This document shows, in pieces, positions 35,413 through 42,986 of a stretch of DNA of 64,000 nucleotides. A program made the position numbers and the translations under genes. The stretch is from Halalkalicoccus paucihalophilus. GTDB lineage: Archaea > Halobacteriota > Halobacteria > Halobacteriales > Halalkalicoccaceae. Positions within the stretch are counted from its first letter, which is position 1. Each line of letters begins with the position of its first letter. The stretch lies in contig NZ_LTAZ01000001.1 of the NCBI RefSeq assembly GCF_001593955.1, forward strand, positions 372,001-436,000, given 5' to 3'. A model generated the notes under the pieces. The model had not been told where the DNA came from, made no database searches, and was given only the letters and a program-made list of their open reading frames with translations.

Positions 35413-35895
35413 TCAGTAGTCGATCTCAACCCGATCGCCCTCGGAGATCCCGTTCTCGGCGGCGTAGCCGTAGTTCACTTCGAGGACCCACTTGGCCTCG
35501 CCGCGATAGCTCCGCAGATCGGATTGGTCCTCCTCGCGGGGTGCCTCGTGGATCGCTGTGATCCGTCGGTCCTCACCGATAAATATCATGTCGATCGGGA
35601 AGGCCATATCGCGCATGACGAAGCTCCGGGTGCTCTCGTGTTCGAAGACGAACAACATCCCCTCGTCGGCACTCAGGGATTCGTGATCCGAGAGGCCGGT
35701 GTAGCGTTGGGGCGGGGTGTCCGCGACCTCGACATCGACGGTCGCGAGAGTGTCGCCCCCGTCGGTGATCGTCACCGTCGCCGCCTCCTCACTCCCGGTG
35801 ACGAGCGCGAACGCCCCGAGTTGATACGCGAGGGTAAGGGCGATAGCGACGACGAGGAAGGCAGTGATCACCAGCGGCAGACGGCGACGGACCAT
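35413..35895 (-). CDS. DUF192 family membrane-anchored protein
   Basis: 160 residues from MVRRRLPLVITAFLVVAIAL, an N-terminal membrane anchor or signal. The extracytoplasmic domain shows DUF192 motifs: TPPQRYTGLSDHESL, EGMLFVFEHESTRSFVMRDM, AFPIDMIFIGEDRRI and AKWVLEVNYGYAAENGISEGDRV. Function unknown in most organisms. Longer in-frame N-terminal versions up to 35970 would lose the signal and are rejected. Confidence 0.85.
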   Translation of the reverse strand: MVRRRLPLVITAFLVVAIALTLAYQLGAFALVTGSEEAATVTITDGGDTLATVDVEVADTPPQRYTGLSDHESLSADEGMLFVFEHESTRSFVMRDMAFPIDMIFIGEDRRITAIHEAPREEDQSDLRSYRGEAKWVLEVNYGYAAENGISEGDRVEIDY

Positions 35896-35978
35896 ACACG
35901 AACGAGGAGGCGATCCGGGTAAGCGTTTCCGGTCGAGAAAGAAACCGTTATTCGCCCGCGCCGATTCCACTCGGATAC

Positions 35979-36052
35979 GGGTTCGTGGTCTAGTTGGTTA
36001 TGACGCGGCCTTTACAAGGCCGAGATCGGTGGTTCGAATCCGCCCGAACCCA
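35979..36052 (+). tRNA. tRNA-Val (TAC)
   Basis: 74 nt. Acceptor GGGTTCG/CGAACCC, anticodon stem CGGCC/GGCCG enclosing TTTACAA (anticodon TAC, 36013-36015), T arm GGTGG-TTCGAAT-CCGCC, discriminator A. No CCA encoded, no intron. Confidence 0.95.
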
Positions 36053-36149
36053 CTTTTGGCGCCGCGAGTGAACTCGCGAGCGGCGGCGAAGTGCCGAGAG
36101 GGCGGTTCGAATCAAAGAATGGAGCGAACGAACGTGAGCGGAACGACTG

Positions 36150-36174
36150 TGGTTCGGATCCACCCGGATCCATG
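36150..36174 (+). repeat. Degenerate copy of the tRNA-Val 3' end
   Basis: GTGGTTCGGATCCACCCGGA and the following bases match 20 of 25 positions of the tRNA-Val T arm and acceptor 3' strand (36030-36054), 120 bp downstream. A third, shorter T-arm-like piece (GGCGGTTCGAATC) lies near 36100. This is the pattern left by integration or recombination at a tRNA 3' end, but no integrase or second boundary is visible. Confidence 0.55.
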
Positions 36175-36229
36175 GGGCGACGAATCACTCGCTTTTCGGT
36201 GGATTCGCAGGGAGTGATCGGACGGACCG

Positions 36230-37375
36230 CTAGTCGTTCGCCAGACACACGAGCACTTCCATCTCGTCGGTCCCCAACCCCTGATGGACCGGCAGGGTGT
36301 GGAGACGCGTCGAGAGGTCGTTCTCGGTGGCGAACGTTTCGTCGCCACGGACCTCGTAGGGAAGCGGCGGCCAGGGCTTTGCGGTTCCCGACAGCGTTCC
36401 GAGGTCGTCGGGGGCCTCAACGATCGCGGGGTAGTACTGCGGACAGGCCCCCGGCGTGAGCGACTCGAAGACCGGTTCGATCCCGTCGAGGTCCCGGATC
36501 GTTCGGTCCCAGACCCGATAGTTCGCCCGCCGAGACGCGATCACATCGATGGGATCGGTCCGCTCGAGTACGTGCAACGAGAGGCGCGACATGGGGATCT
36601 TGGTCGACTCGTAGATCTCGCGGGGGTCCTCCTCGATGTCGTTCTGGTGAACATGGCCGTTCGTCCGTCGTGAACGAGCGCTCACCCAGCGAAGCGTCGA
36701 GAGCGCCTGTTTGAACACCGGCTGCCTGCTGACCGATCGGCCGAACGCACGCCCACAGTAGCGGTAGTCCGCTTTCGTGTATCGATCGCGAACCGCGGAT
36801 CGGGCCAGCGCCGCCCCGGAGAGGTCGTCGTTGTCGAGAAAGAGCGCCGCGCCGTTGGGGATCGGCAGTGTCTTGTGCAGGCTCGTGATGCCGATGTCCC
36901 CGAACGTCCCGAGCAACTGCCCGTCGAGCGTGCTCAACGCGGCGTGTGCGTTGTCGTCGATCGTGTAGGCGCCGTACTCCGCGGCGAGTTCACGGATCGC
37001 CCCGATGTCCTCGCGGGCCTGTGGTTGGCCGAAGTAGTGGACGAACATCACCGCGAGCGTCCCCGAATCAAGCAGCTCCTCGATGCGGTTGAGGTCCGGC
37101 TGGAGCCTGCGATCGCAGGTGTAGTAGCGCGGTTCGAGTCCCGCCTCGCGAAACGGCTCGACGATCCCGTAGGGCAGGTACGCCGGGAGGACGACGTTGT
37201 CGGCGTCGGGGCACTCGGCGAGCATGACGTCGATCCCGTCGCGACAGGCGACCTTTCCGTAGCCGTAAAACGAGTATCGGGACGCGCCGTGGTCCTCGAA
37301 GTACGCCCGAACGCCGTCGCCGTTCGCGCGCGAAAAAACGGTTCGAGGGCTGAGCCGCGGGGTAGAGCGGGCCAT
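36230..37375 (-). CDS. DegT/DnrJ/EryC1-type PLP-dependent aminotransferase
   Basis: 381 residues, last gene of a four-gene minus-strand cluster. It has the fold-type I PLP features DDNAHAALSTLDG (Asp) and GDIGITSLHKTLPIPNGAAL (Schiff-base Lys). Sugar aminotransferases of this family put an amino group on nucleotide-linked keto-sugars; here the sugar is unknown. It starts 6 bp after the stop of the FemAB-like gene. Confidence 0.8.
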   Translation of the reverse strand: MARSTPRLSPRTVFSRANGDGVRAYFEDHGASRYSFYGYGKVACRDGIDVMLAECPDADNVVLPAYLPYGIVEPFREAGLEPRYYTCDRRLQPDLNRIEELLDSGTLAVMFVHYFGQPQAREDIGAIRELAAEYGAYTIDDNAHAALSTLDGQLLGTFGDIGITSLHKTLPIPNGAALFLDNDDLSGAALARSAVRDRYTKADYRYCGRAFGRSVSRQPVFKQALSTLRWVSARSRRTNGHVHQNDIEEDPREIYESTKIPMSRLSLHVLERTDPIDVIASRRANYRVWDRTIRDLDGIEPVFESLTPGACPQYYPAIVEAPDDLGTLSGTAKPWPPLPYEVRGDETFATENDLSTRLHTLPVHQGLGTDEMEVLVCLAND

Positions 37376-37380
37376 CCGAA

Positions 37381-38394
37381 CTATCGGAACGGTACCAGCG
37401 TTCGAGCGGTGTTGACCGCCTCGGCACGTGCCGAGCGTTTGAGCGCCCCGTGGTAGGTCGCCAGATCGGGTGCGAACTTCGATTTGTACCGGCAGATCCG
37501 ACGCTGGTTGGCGCCGACCAGATCGTAGCGCTCGATACCCCTTGATTTGGCGTCGGTCATGACGTGCCAGTCGAGCAGGTCGTTGACCGGGATCTCCGCG
37601 TCGCCTTTCGTTCCGCCCTGCCAGCGATAGACCGTGTCCTTGTGCTCGATGGCGACGATCCCGCCCGCCATCTCTCCCTCCGAGTTCCAGCAGGTGTAGG
37701 GTTTGACCTGTCCGTCGGGAAACGTCGTGTACAGGCGGGTGACGTACTCGTCGTCGATGAAGTAGGCCATCTCCTGCTCGTCGTGGCGTTCGCGGACCCG
37801 GTCGATGATCTCCTTCGCCTCCGAAAGCCCGCCGACCTCGATATCGTATTCGTCGTCGTCGGTGTTGCGGATGTTCGAGCGCGCGTCGCTCGACAGCTCC
37901 ATCAGGAGGTCGTCCTCGCTGGGCGTCAGGTCCGTCACGTAGGTGTAGTACGGTTCGACCGCGTATCCTTTCTCCTTGTACGGCCGGAGGTCCTGATACC
38001 GGTCGACCGTCCGGATGTGGGTCAGGTCCGGGTCGAGGTTCTCATCGGTCCACTCGTGACAGGCGTAGGCAAAGCGGCGGTTGCGCCGTTCCTTCTTGCG
38101 CTGTTTGAGCTGATGGGTGTCCAGCAATGCCGCACCCAGATAGTAGACTTCCGTATGTGAGGGCGGCGAGACCACCACCGTAAACGGCCCCTTTCGCTTC
38201 TCGAAAACGGGAAGGATCCCGACCGCCTGCTGGCCCTTGTAGGCCACCAGCGGGTGAAGCGTCGTCCCAGTGTGATCCGCGAGCAGGGAGATCCCCTCTC
38301 GCTGGTGGAAGGGGCCTGCCGCCTCCGCCCGTTTCACGTAGCTGTTCCACTCTTCGAGTTCCTCGCCGGACGCGCGTCGTACAGTGATACTCAT
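37381..38394 (-). CDS. FemAB/GNAT-fold aminoacyl- or acyltransferase
   Basis: 337 residues. A double-GNAT architecture is suggested by SYVKRAEAAGPFHQREGI and PLVAYKGQQAVGILPVF in the first half, and GGIVAIEHKDTVYRWQGGTKGDA with NDLLDWHVMTDAKSRGIERYDL in the second. FemAB/FemX relatives attach amino acids from aminoacyl-tRNA to lipid-linked cell wall precursors; archaeal members lack that substrate, so the acceptor is probably a glycan or lipid. ATG overlaps the preceding stop (ATGA). Confidence 0.78.
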   Translation of the reverse strand: MSITVRRASGEELEEWNSYVKRAEAAGPFHQREGISLLADHTGTTLHPLVAYKGQQAVGILPVFEKRKGPFTVVVSPPSHTEVYYLGAALLDTHQLKQRKKERRNRRFAYACHEWTDENLDPDLTHIRTVDRYQDLRPYKEKGYAVEPYYTYVTDLTPSEDDLLMELSSDARSNIRNTDDDEYDIEVGGLSEAKEIIDRVRERHDEQEMAYFIDDEYVTRLYTTFPDGQVKPYTCWNSEGEMAGGIVAIEHKDTVYRWQGGTKGDAEIPVNDLLDWHVMTDAKSRGIERYDLVGANQRRICRYKSKFAPDLATYHGALKRSARAEAVNTARTLVPFR

Positions 38395-40004
38395 TCGTTT
38401 CCTTCTAGATAGCCGAGGGCCGACAGTCGATCTTCGATCTCCTCGTCGTCCGTCTGTTCAACCGACTCATCGAGTTCCGGGTACTCGTATCCTTCGGTTG
38501 CCTCGACTGCGGAAAGAACGTTCCCGTCCATCCGATCGCTTCTGGGCACGCCGAGCGCCGAGAGGACCGTCGGTGCGACGTCGAAGAGGTGGGCCCCCGA
38601 GAGGTCCGCGTCGGTGTCGACCCCCTCGCCGCTGATGGCGATCATCCCGTGGAGTTTGTGGTTGTACGGCTCGGTCGGCGGGCCGAAGATCTCGCCTTTG
38701 AAGTCCGCCGAGAGGAACTGCTCGAACTCGTCGGGTATGGTCACGATATCGACGGCTTCCTCGGCGTGCGGTCCCCAGAAATACTCCTCGCGTGGGGCGA
38801 CCTCCTCGAACATCGGTTCGCCGTCCGGCGTTTCGACTCCCGACAGGACGTCGATGAGCTCCGCACGGACAGACTCGTAGTCGCTCTCGGGGACGGTCCC
38901 GTCGGGTTCGCGGCCCTCGACGTTCATCCGGAGGCCGAGTTCGATCCGCGAGCGCATGTAGGCACTCGACCGTGCGAAATCGACCTGCTCGTTGCCCGCC
39001 CGGCGGGCGTCCGCGGGGATGAACCGCTTGACGAGGCCCTCGAGGCCGACCGCCCGGAGCGCCTTGCCCGCGCGTGCGGGCGTGATCCCGACCTGTGCGG
39101 CGGCACCGATGGCCCGACCCGCCAGCCCCGGCGAGGGAGCTTTCGCGTCGTCGCCCTCCCGGAGTTGGCCGTTCAGCATCGGGAGCCACGCCGGCATCCC
39201 CGAGCCGCCGGTGGTCGTCTCGACGTAGCCCTCCCGATCGAGGAACTCGTTGACCCGGAGTTCGTACTCGTCGTAGGGTCCCATCCCGTGATCGCTCGCG
39301 ACGATCACGGTGTCGGGATCGCAGGATTCGAGCAGATCCCCCACTTCGTCGTCGACCGCTCGGTAGATCGCCTCGACGTAGTCCTCGCGGCCAGGGTGTT
39401 CGTGGAAGACGCTGTCGGTCCCCTGAAACTCGATGAAGCCGAACTCGGGGTCGTACTCGTCGGCGAGATGGCGGAAGGCGGCCCCGCGCATGCGCACGAG
39501 GTCGACGTACTCGCCGGGCTGGTCGCGCTCGGGGTCGGGGTATACTCGATAGTCGCCGATCGCCTCGCGGAGTTCCTCGAGGGTGCCCTCCGGATGACAC
39601 TGCGGGTTCTCGGGGGCGGTGTAGCCGGGAACGATCGCGCCGTCGATCTCCGGGGGCGGTGCGGTGACGGGGACGTTGACGACGACGCTCGTCATCCCCT
39701 GATGGGTGAGCAGCTCCCAGAGCGCCGCCTCGCGGACGTGGGTCGCGTTGACGACGTCCCAGTCGTAGCCCTCGTAGTGCAGGAAACCGAAGACGCCGTG
39801 TTTGCCGGGGTTCACGCCGGTGTACAGCGAGGGCCACGCGCTGGCGGTCCACGGCGGGATCTGCGATTCGAGGGGGGCGCTTGCGCCCTCCTCGATGAGC
39901 GACTCGAGGTTCGGGAGCGCACCCTTCTCCAACAGCGGTTCGAGGACGGGATCACAGGCGGCGTCGATCCCGATGACCAGCGTATCCAGTCGGTCGGCGC
40001 TCAC
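38391..40004 (-). CDS. AlkP-superfamily phosphodiesterase/phosphotransferase
   Basis: 537 residues, GTG start overlapping the upstream TGA (40001-40004). The type I phosphodiesterase fold shows LVIGIDAACDP (metal Asp), IPPWTASAWPSLYTGVNPGKHG (nucleophile Thr) and VIVASDHGMGPYDEY, then KLHGMIAISGEG (His). Such enzymes hydrolyse or transfer phosphate esters, including phosphoethanolamine-type decorations on glycolipids. Soluble; no signal peptide seen. Confidence 0.82.
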   Translation of the reverse strand: MSADRLDTLVIGIDAACDPVLEPLLEKGALPNLESLIEEGASAPLESQIPPWTASAWPSLYTGVNPGKHGVFGFLHYEGYDWDVVNATHVREAALWELLTHQGMTSVVVNVPVTAPPPEIDGAIVPGYTAPENPQCHPEGTLEELREAIGDYRVYPDPERDQPGEYVDLVRMRGAAFRHLADEYDPEFGFIEFQGTDSVFHEHPGREDYVEAIYRAVDDEVGDLLESCDPDTVIVASDHGMGPYDEYELRVNEFLDREGYVETTTGGSGMPAWLPMLNGQLREGDDAKAPSPGLAGRAIGAAAQVGITPARAGKALRAVGLEGLVKRFIPADARRAGNEQVDFARSSAYMRSRIELGLRMNVEGREPDGTVPESDYESVRAELIDVLSGVETPDGEPMFEEVAPREEYFWGPHAEEAVDIVTIPDEFEQFLSADFKGEIFGPPTEPYNHKLHGMIAISGEGVDTDADLSGAHLFDVAPTVLSALGVPRSDRMDGNVLSAVEATEGYEYPELDESVEQTDDEEIEDRLSALGYLEGNE

Positions 40005-41905
40005 CGCGAGCCCTCCTCCGGAAACGGGAGTTGGGCGTCGGTCGATTCCGGTCGGTCGTCGCCGGCTTGCACGCCGGCCAGTCGTTGGGTTGTTGGCATG
40101 GTGAGTATGGTGAGGAGCGTATACAGCTCTACGACGTTGTTCTGCCCGTCGAGATGGGCCTGATAGCACGCGCGAACGTCCTCGAAGTCGAGGAACTCCA
40201 ACCCCTCGATGACGTCCGAATGGGATTCGATCGCCCGCCAGTAGAAGTCGTCGGAACGGATCAACATCTCGTCGTTCACCCACGAACCGCTGCTGAGGTA
40301 CGGCTGTGGCGGGGTTTCGTTCGCGACGTGCTTTCGCCAGAGCGCCTTCAGCTTTCGGCCCACGAAGTCGACGGGAAACGAATGTCCGAGGCCCAATCCC
40401 ACGTCCGCGTGGGGGATCGACGCGAGCCGTGGGTCGAGTCGCTTGACGGCCGCGTCGATGACGTTCCGTCGCAGCCGATAGCGGATCGGCATCCGGAGCG
40501 AGAGGTCCACGAGGCGGTTGTCGAGAAACGGCGTTCGGTAGGGGATCATCTCCCGCAGGCTGTTCCGAAAGATGACGTCGTCGTCGTTCGAAAGCGGGAA
40601 GTAGCCGCTGCAGTAGACGAGGTCCTCGATCGACTCGTAGCGGACGCCGTGGTGGACGATCTCACCCTCGTCCCAATAGATGTTCTCCTCGAGGGTCGAA
40701 CGGAGGTCGTTGGGAAACGGGAGGTTGTCGTCGCTCGGGGCGATCTCACAGAGCCAGTCGACGAACTCGGGGATGGTCCGGATCTTCGTCTGGATGGGGA
40801 GCGTGAGGTTTCCGATCCGGCCGAGATCGTAGCTGAGCGAGGGGATGGCGTGGCCCTTGAACAGCGTATCGGCGTACATGCCCGACAGGAGCACGTCGAC
40901 ACGGCTCGTGATCTCCGACTCGAAGCCGGTCGCATACCCCTGTGTGAACCAGCCGTTGAAGTTCGAGAAGGGCTGGTTGCGAACGAGTGCCTCCTCCTGA
41001 TAGTCGTGATTGCGTCGCAGGAAGACGAACTCGTTGTCCGACTCGATCGCGACGCGTTCGGCGGTGCGCGCCTCACGACTCATCCACCCCGCCATGTGAA
41101 ACGCCGTGCTCCCGGGGCCGAGGGCAGCGAGGTTCAGCCGCGAGTCGCTCCCGCCCGACAGCAGGACGCCGTATCGCAGATCGTCGCGGCGCCACTCGTC
41201 GAAGAGTTCGGTAAACCGATCGGTGAACTCGTCGACGAACGCCTCGAACGGCGCGTCCTGTGGACGATAGCGCGGGCGCCAATACTGTTCGACGTCGATC
41301 GAGTCGTCGTCGAGTCCGATCGTGGTGATCGAGGCGGGTTGGAGCTCCTCGATCCCGACGAGAGGGGTTTTCACGCCGAACGGCCGCCGGTAGACGAGGT
41401 ACTCGTGGAGGTAGCCCAGATCGAACTCCGTCTCGATGGCCGGGTGATCCGCGATGGCGTCGATCTCCGTCGCGAACACGATCCCGTCGCCGGGCGTCGC
41501 GTAGTAGATCGGGATCGTCCCCAGACGGTCGGTGAAAATCGAGAGTTCACGGGCGTCCCGGTCGTAGATGAGTCCGATACAGTTGCCGTTGAGTCCGTGG
41601 ACGAACTCGCGACCGTGTTCGGCGTATAGCTCCGCACAGTAGCCGACGCTGTCTCGGTGGTTCGGCCGTGGAGTGTGGCCCGTCGTTCCGCCGAGCGGGG
41701 CGTCGTCGAACCCGTAGACCTCGCCGAGTACCCAGAGCTCGACGCCCTCGCTGGTTTCGACCGGCTGTTCGCCGTTCAACAGAGGATGTGTGCTGAGCTG
41801 TATGGATACGTCGGCGTCGCTCCGCTCGGACGCGATACCGTGTTCCGGCACTTTCGCTCGTGTTGTCGGTAGCTCGTGGCCGACGGCTCCTCGGAGCCCA
41901 ACCAT
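40001..41905 (-). CDS. Asparagine-synthase-like protein lacking the glutaminase cysteine
   Basis: 634 residues from MVGLRGAVG, which aligns with the MCGIxG N-terminus of Ntn glutamine amidotransferases but has Val in place of the nucleophile Cys, so glutamine hydrolysis should be lost. The synthase domain has the PP-loop LLSGGSDSRLNL (near residue 256), typically SGGxDSS, and continues to REMIPYRTPFLDNRLVDLSL. It probably uses ammonia or another amine for ATP-dependent amide formation. First gene of the coupled four-gene cluster. In-frame ATGs at 41935 and 41965 are alternatives. Confidence 0.78.
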   Translation of the reverse strand: MVGLRGAVGHELPTTRAKVPEHGIASERSDADVSIQLSTHPLLNGEQPVETSEGVELWVLGEVYGFDDAPLGGTTGHTPRPNHRDSVGYCAELYAEHGREFVHGLNGNCIGLIYDRDARELSIFTDRLGTIPIYYATPGDGIVFATEIDAIADHPAIETEFDLGYLHEYLVYRRPFGVKTPLVGIEELQPASITTIGLDDDSIDVEQYWRPRYRPQDAPFEAFVDEFTDRFTELFDEWRRDDLRYGVLLSGGSDSRLNLAALGPGSTAFHMAGWMSREARTAERVAIESDNEFVFLRRNHDYQEEALVRNQPFSNFNGWFTQGYATGFESEITSRVDVLLSGMYADTLFKGHAIPSLSYDLGRIGNLTLPIQTKIRTIPEFVDWLCEIAPSDDNLPFPNDLRSTLEENIYWDEGEIVHHGVRYESIEDLVYCSGYFPLSNDDDVIFRNSLREMIPYRTPFLDNRLVDLSLRMPIRYRLRRNVIDAAVKRLDPRLASIPHADVGLGLGHSFPVDFVGRKLKALWRKHVANETPPQPYLSSGSWVNDEMLIRSDDFYWRAIESHSDVIEGLEFLDFEDVRACYQAHLDGQNNVVELYTLLTILTMPTTQRLAGVQAGDDRPESTDAQLPFPEEGSR

Positions 41906-42264
41906 CTTCTCAGCCACCTCCTGCTGACCGACCATACGACCTACTGTGCGGGCGAGGGGATTCAATGCTACGGTCCATTATCCCGGACGAATCGAGGCCT
42001 CCACGTGACTCTCGGCTGCCATATACGACGTTCCCGATTACTCGTTATTTATTATGGAGGCTGTAATTCGGAGTTATGTCGTCCCTCCTGCCCGTAATCG
42101 TGCCCATTAGGTGTTCACACCCACTCGATGGGTGCGGTGGCTAAAGGAGTCGTTAACCCTCCCGTCGACGTGTGAAGAGCCCCCCGTATCGCGGATCGAT
42201 CGATTCGCGTGGCTGCGGCGGCTTTCGAAATCCTTTTTGGGGTGCTTGCCGTCGCTTCGGACGG
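41906..42264. other. 359-bp intergenic region, promoter zone only
   Basis: It lies between the divergent asparagine-synthase-like gene and tRNA-Phe. No credible gene found. CGTATATGG near 42020 on the minus strand and the AT-rich stretch 42045-42075 could be the promoter of the four-gene cluster. Confidence 0.5.
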
Positions 42265-42338
42265 GCCGCCTTAGCTCAGACTGGGAGAGCACTCGACTGA
42301 AGATCGAGCTGTCCCCGGTTCAAATCCGGGAGGCGGCA
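42265..42338 (+). tRNA. tRNA-Phe (GAA)
   Basis: 74 nt. Acceptor GCCGCCT/AGGCGGC, D arm GCTC/GAGC, anticodon stem CTCGA/TCGAG with loop CTGAAGA (anticodon GAA, 42299-42301), T arm CCCGG-TTCAAAT-CCGGG, discriminator A. No intron. Confidence 0.95.
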
Positions 42339-42854
42339 TCCGGATTTTACGCGATCCTCGTTCGAGTGGCCGCTTCGATATGAGATCGATCACAGGGGCT
42401 CAGATGGTGGTACGTCCCGTAAAAACCCCAATCGGTGACGAGCCGTCCTCGTGACCGCCGTGACGGTCGTGAGGTATACCGTAACTACCGGTACGAGCGA
42501 ATCGAGCGCAACGGAGACCCCTCCCTCACCGACGGAGTCTACGTCGTCCGCGCGTCGCGTGGTGACGTCGGCCCGAGAGCGGTGAACGCGCTGTGGATTT
42601 CGATCGATGACACCCCGCCCGATTCATAGACAACAGTGTAGAAATACCACAGTAACAGCTGATAGTATTACCCGAAAGCATTTCATCTAATCTGATAAAT
42701 ACTCTCTCGAAGACGGCCACGCTCTGCGACGGTCCCTAATTATCTAATCTAGACAACATTTTTATTACCAATTTAACGTACATTAAATGACTATATTTAG
42801 TATCTACAATATTCGAATAAATTCATATCAGTGGGAAACGATACGTCTATTGCA
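42339..42854. other. 516-bp intergenic region turning strongly AT-rich toward the small peptide gene
   Basis: No gene is well supported. The first 300 bp are GC-rich; a 64-codon frame at 42435-42629 shows no recognised motif. From about 42730 to 42840 the DNA is mostly A/T and carries several TATA-like sequences, among them TATATTTAG near 42792, which can serve the peptide gene at 42855. Confidence 0.55.
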
Positions 42855-42986
42855 ATGTCCGACGACAGCATCAAAACGTACCTGGCGAACCACCCACGAA
42901 TGACCGGCGTCCTGTTCACCCTCCTCGTGTTGTTGACACAGGCAGGGAATGCGGCGGCAAGCAATTACGTCGTTGCTGGACCCTAA
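42855..42986 (+). CDS. DUF7503-like micro membrane peptide, 43 residues
   Basis: ATG 42855, TAA 42984-42986. MSDDSIKTYLANHPRMTG is followed by a single hydrophobic segment VLFTLLVLLTQAGNAAA and a short tail SNYVVAGP. It resembles tiny haloarchaeal proteins I recall as DUF7503 (number from memory). The hydrophobic part could be a membrane anchor or a signal peptide cleaved after NAAA. Its stop codon directly abuts the stop of the convergent CHAT protease gene, with no base between. Confidence 0.68.
   Translation: MSDDSIKTYLANHPRMTGVLFTLLVLLTQAGNAAASNYVVAGP

Noticed and set aside
42435-42629. A 64-codon plus-strand frame after tRNA-Phe
   Set aside because: No motif, and no TATA-like element at the usual distance; too weak to call.
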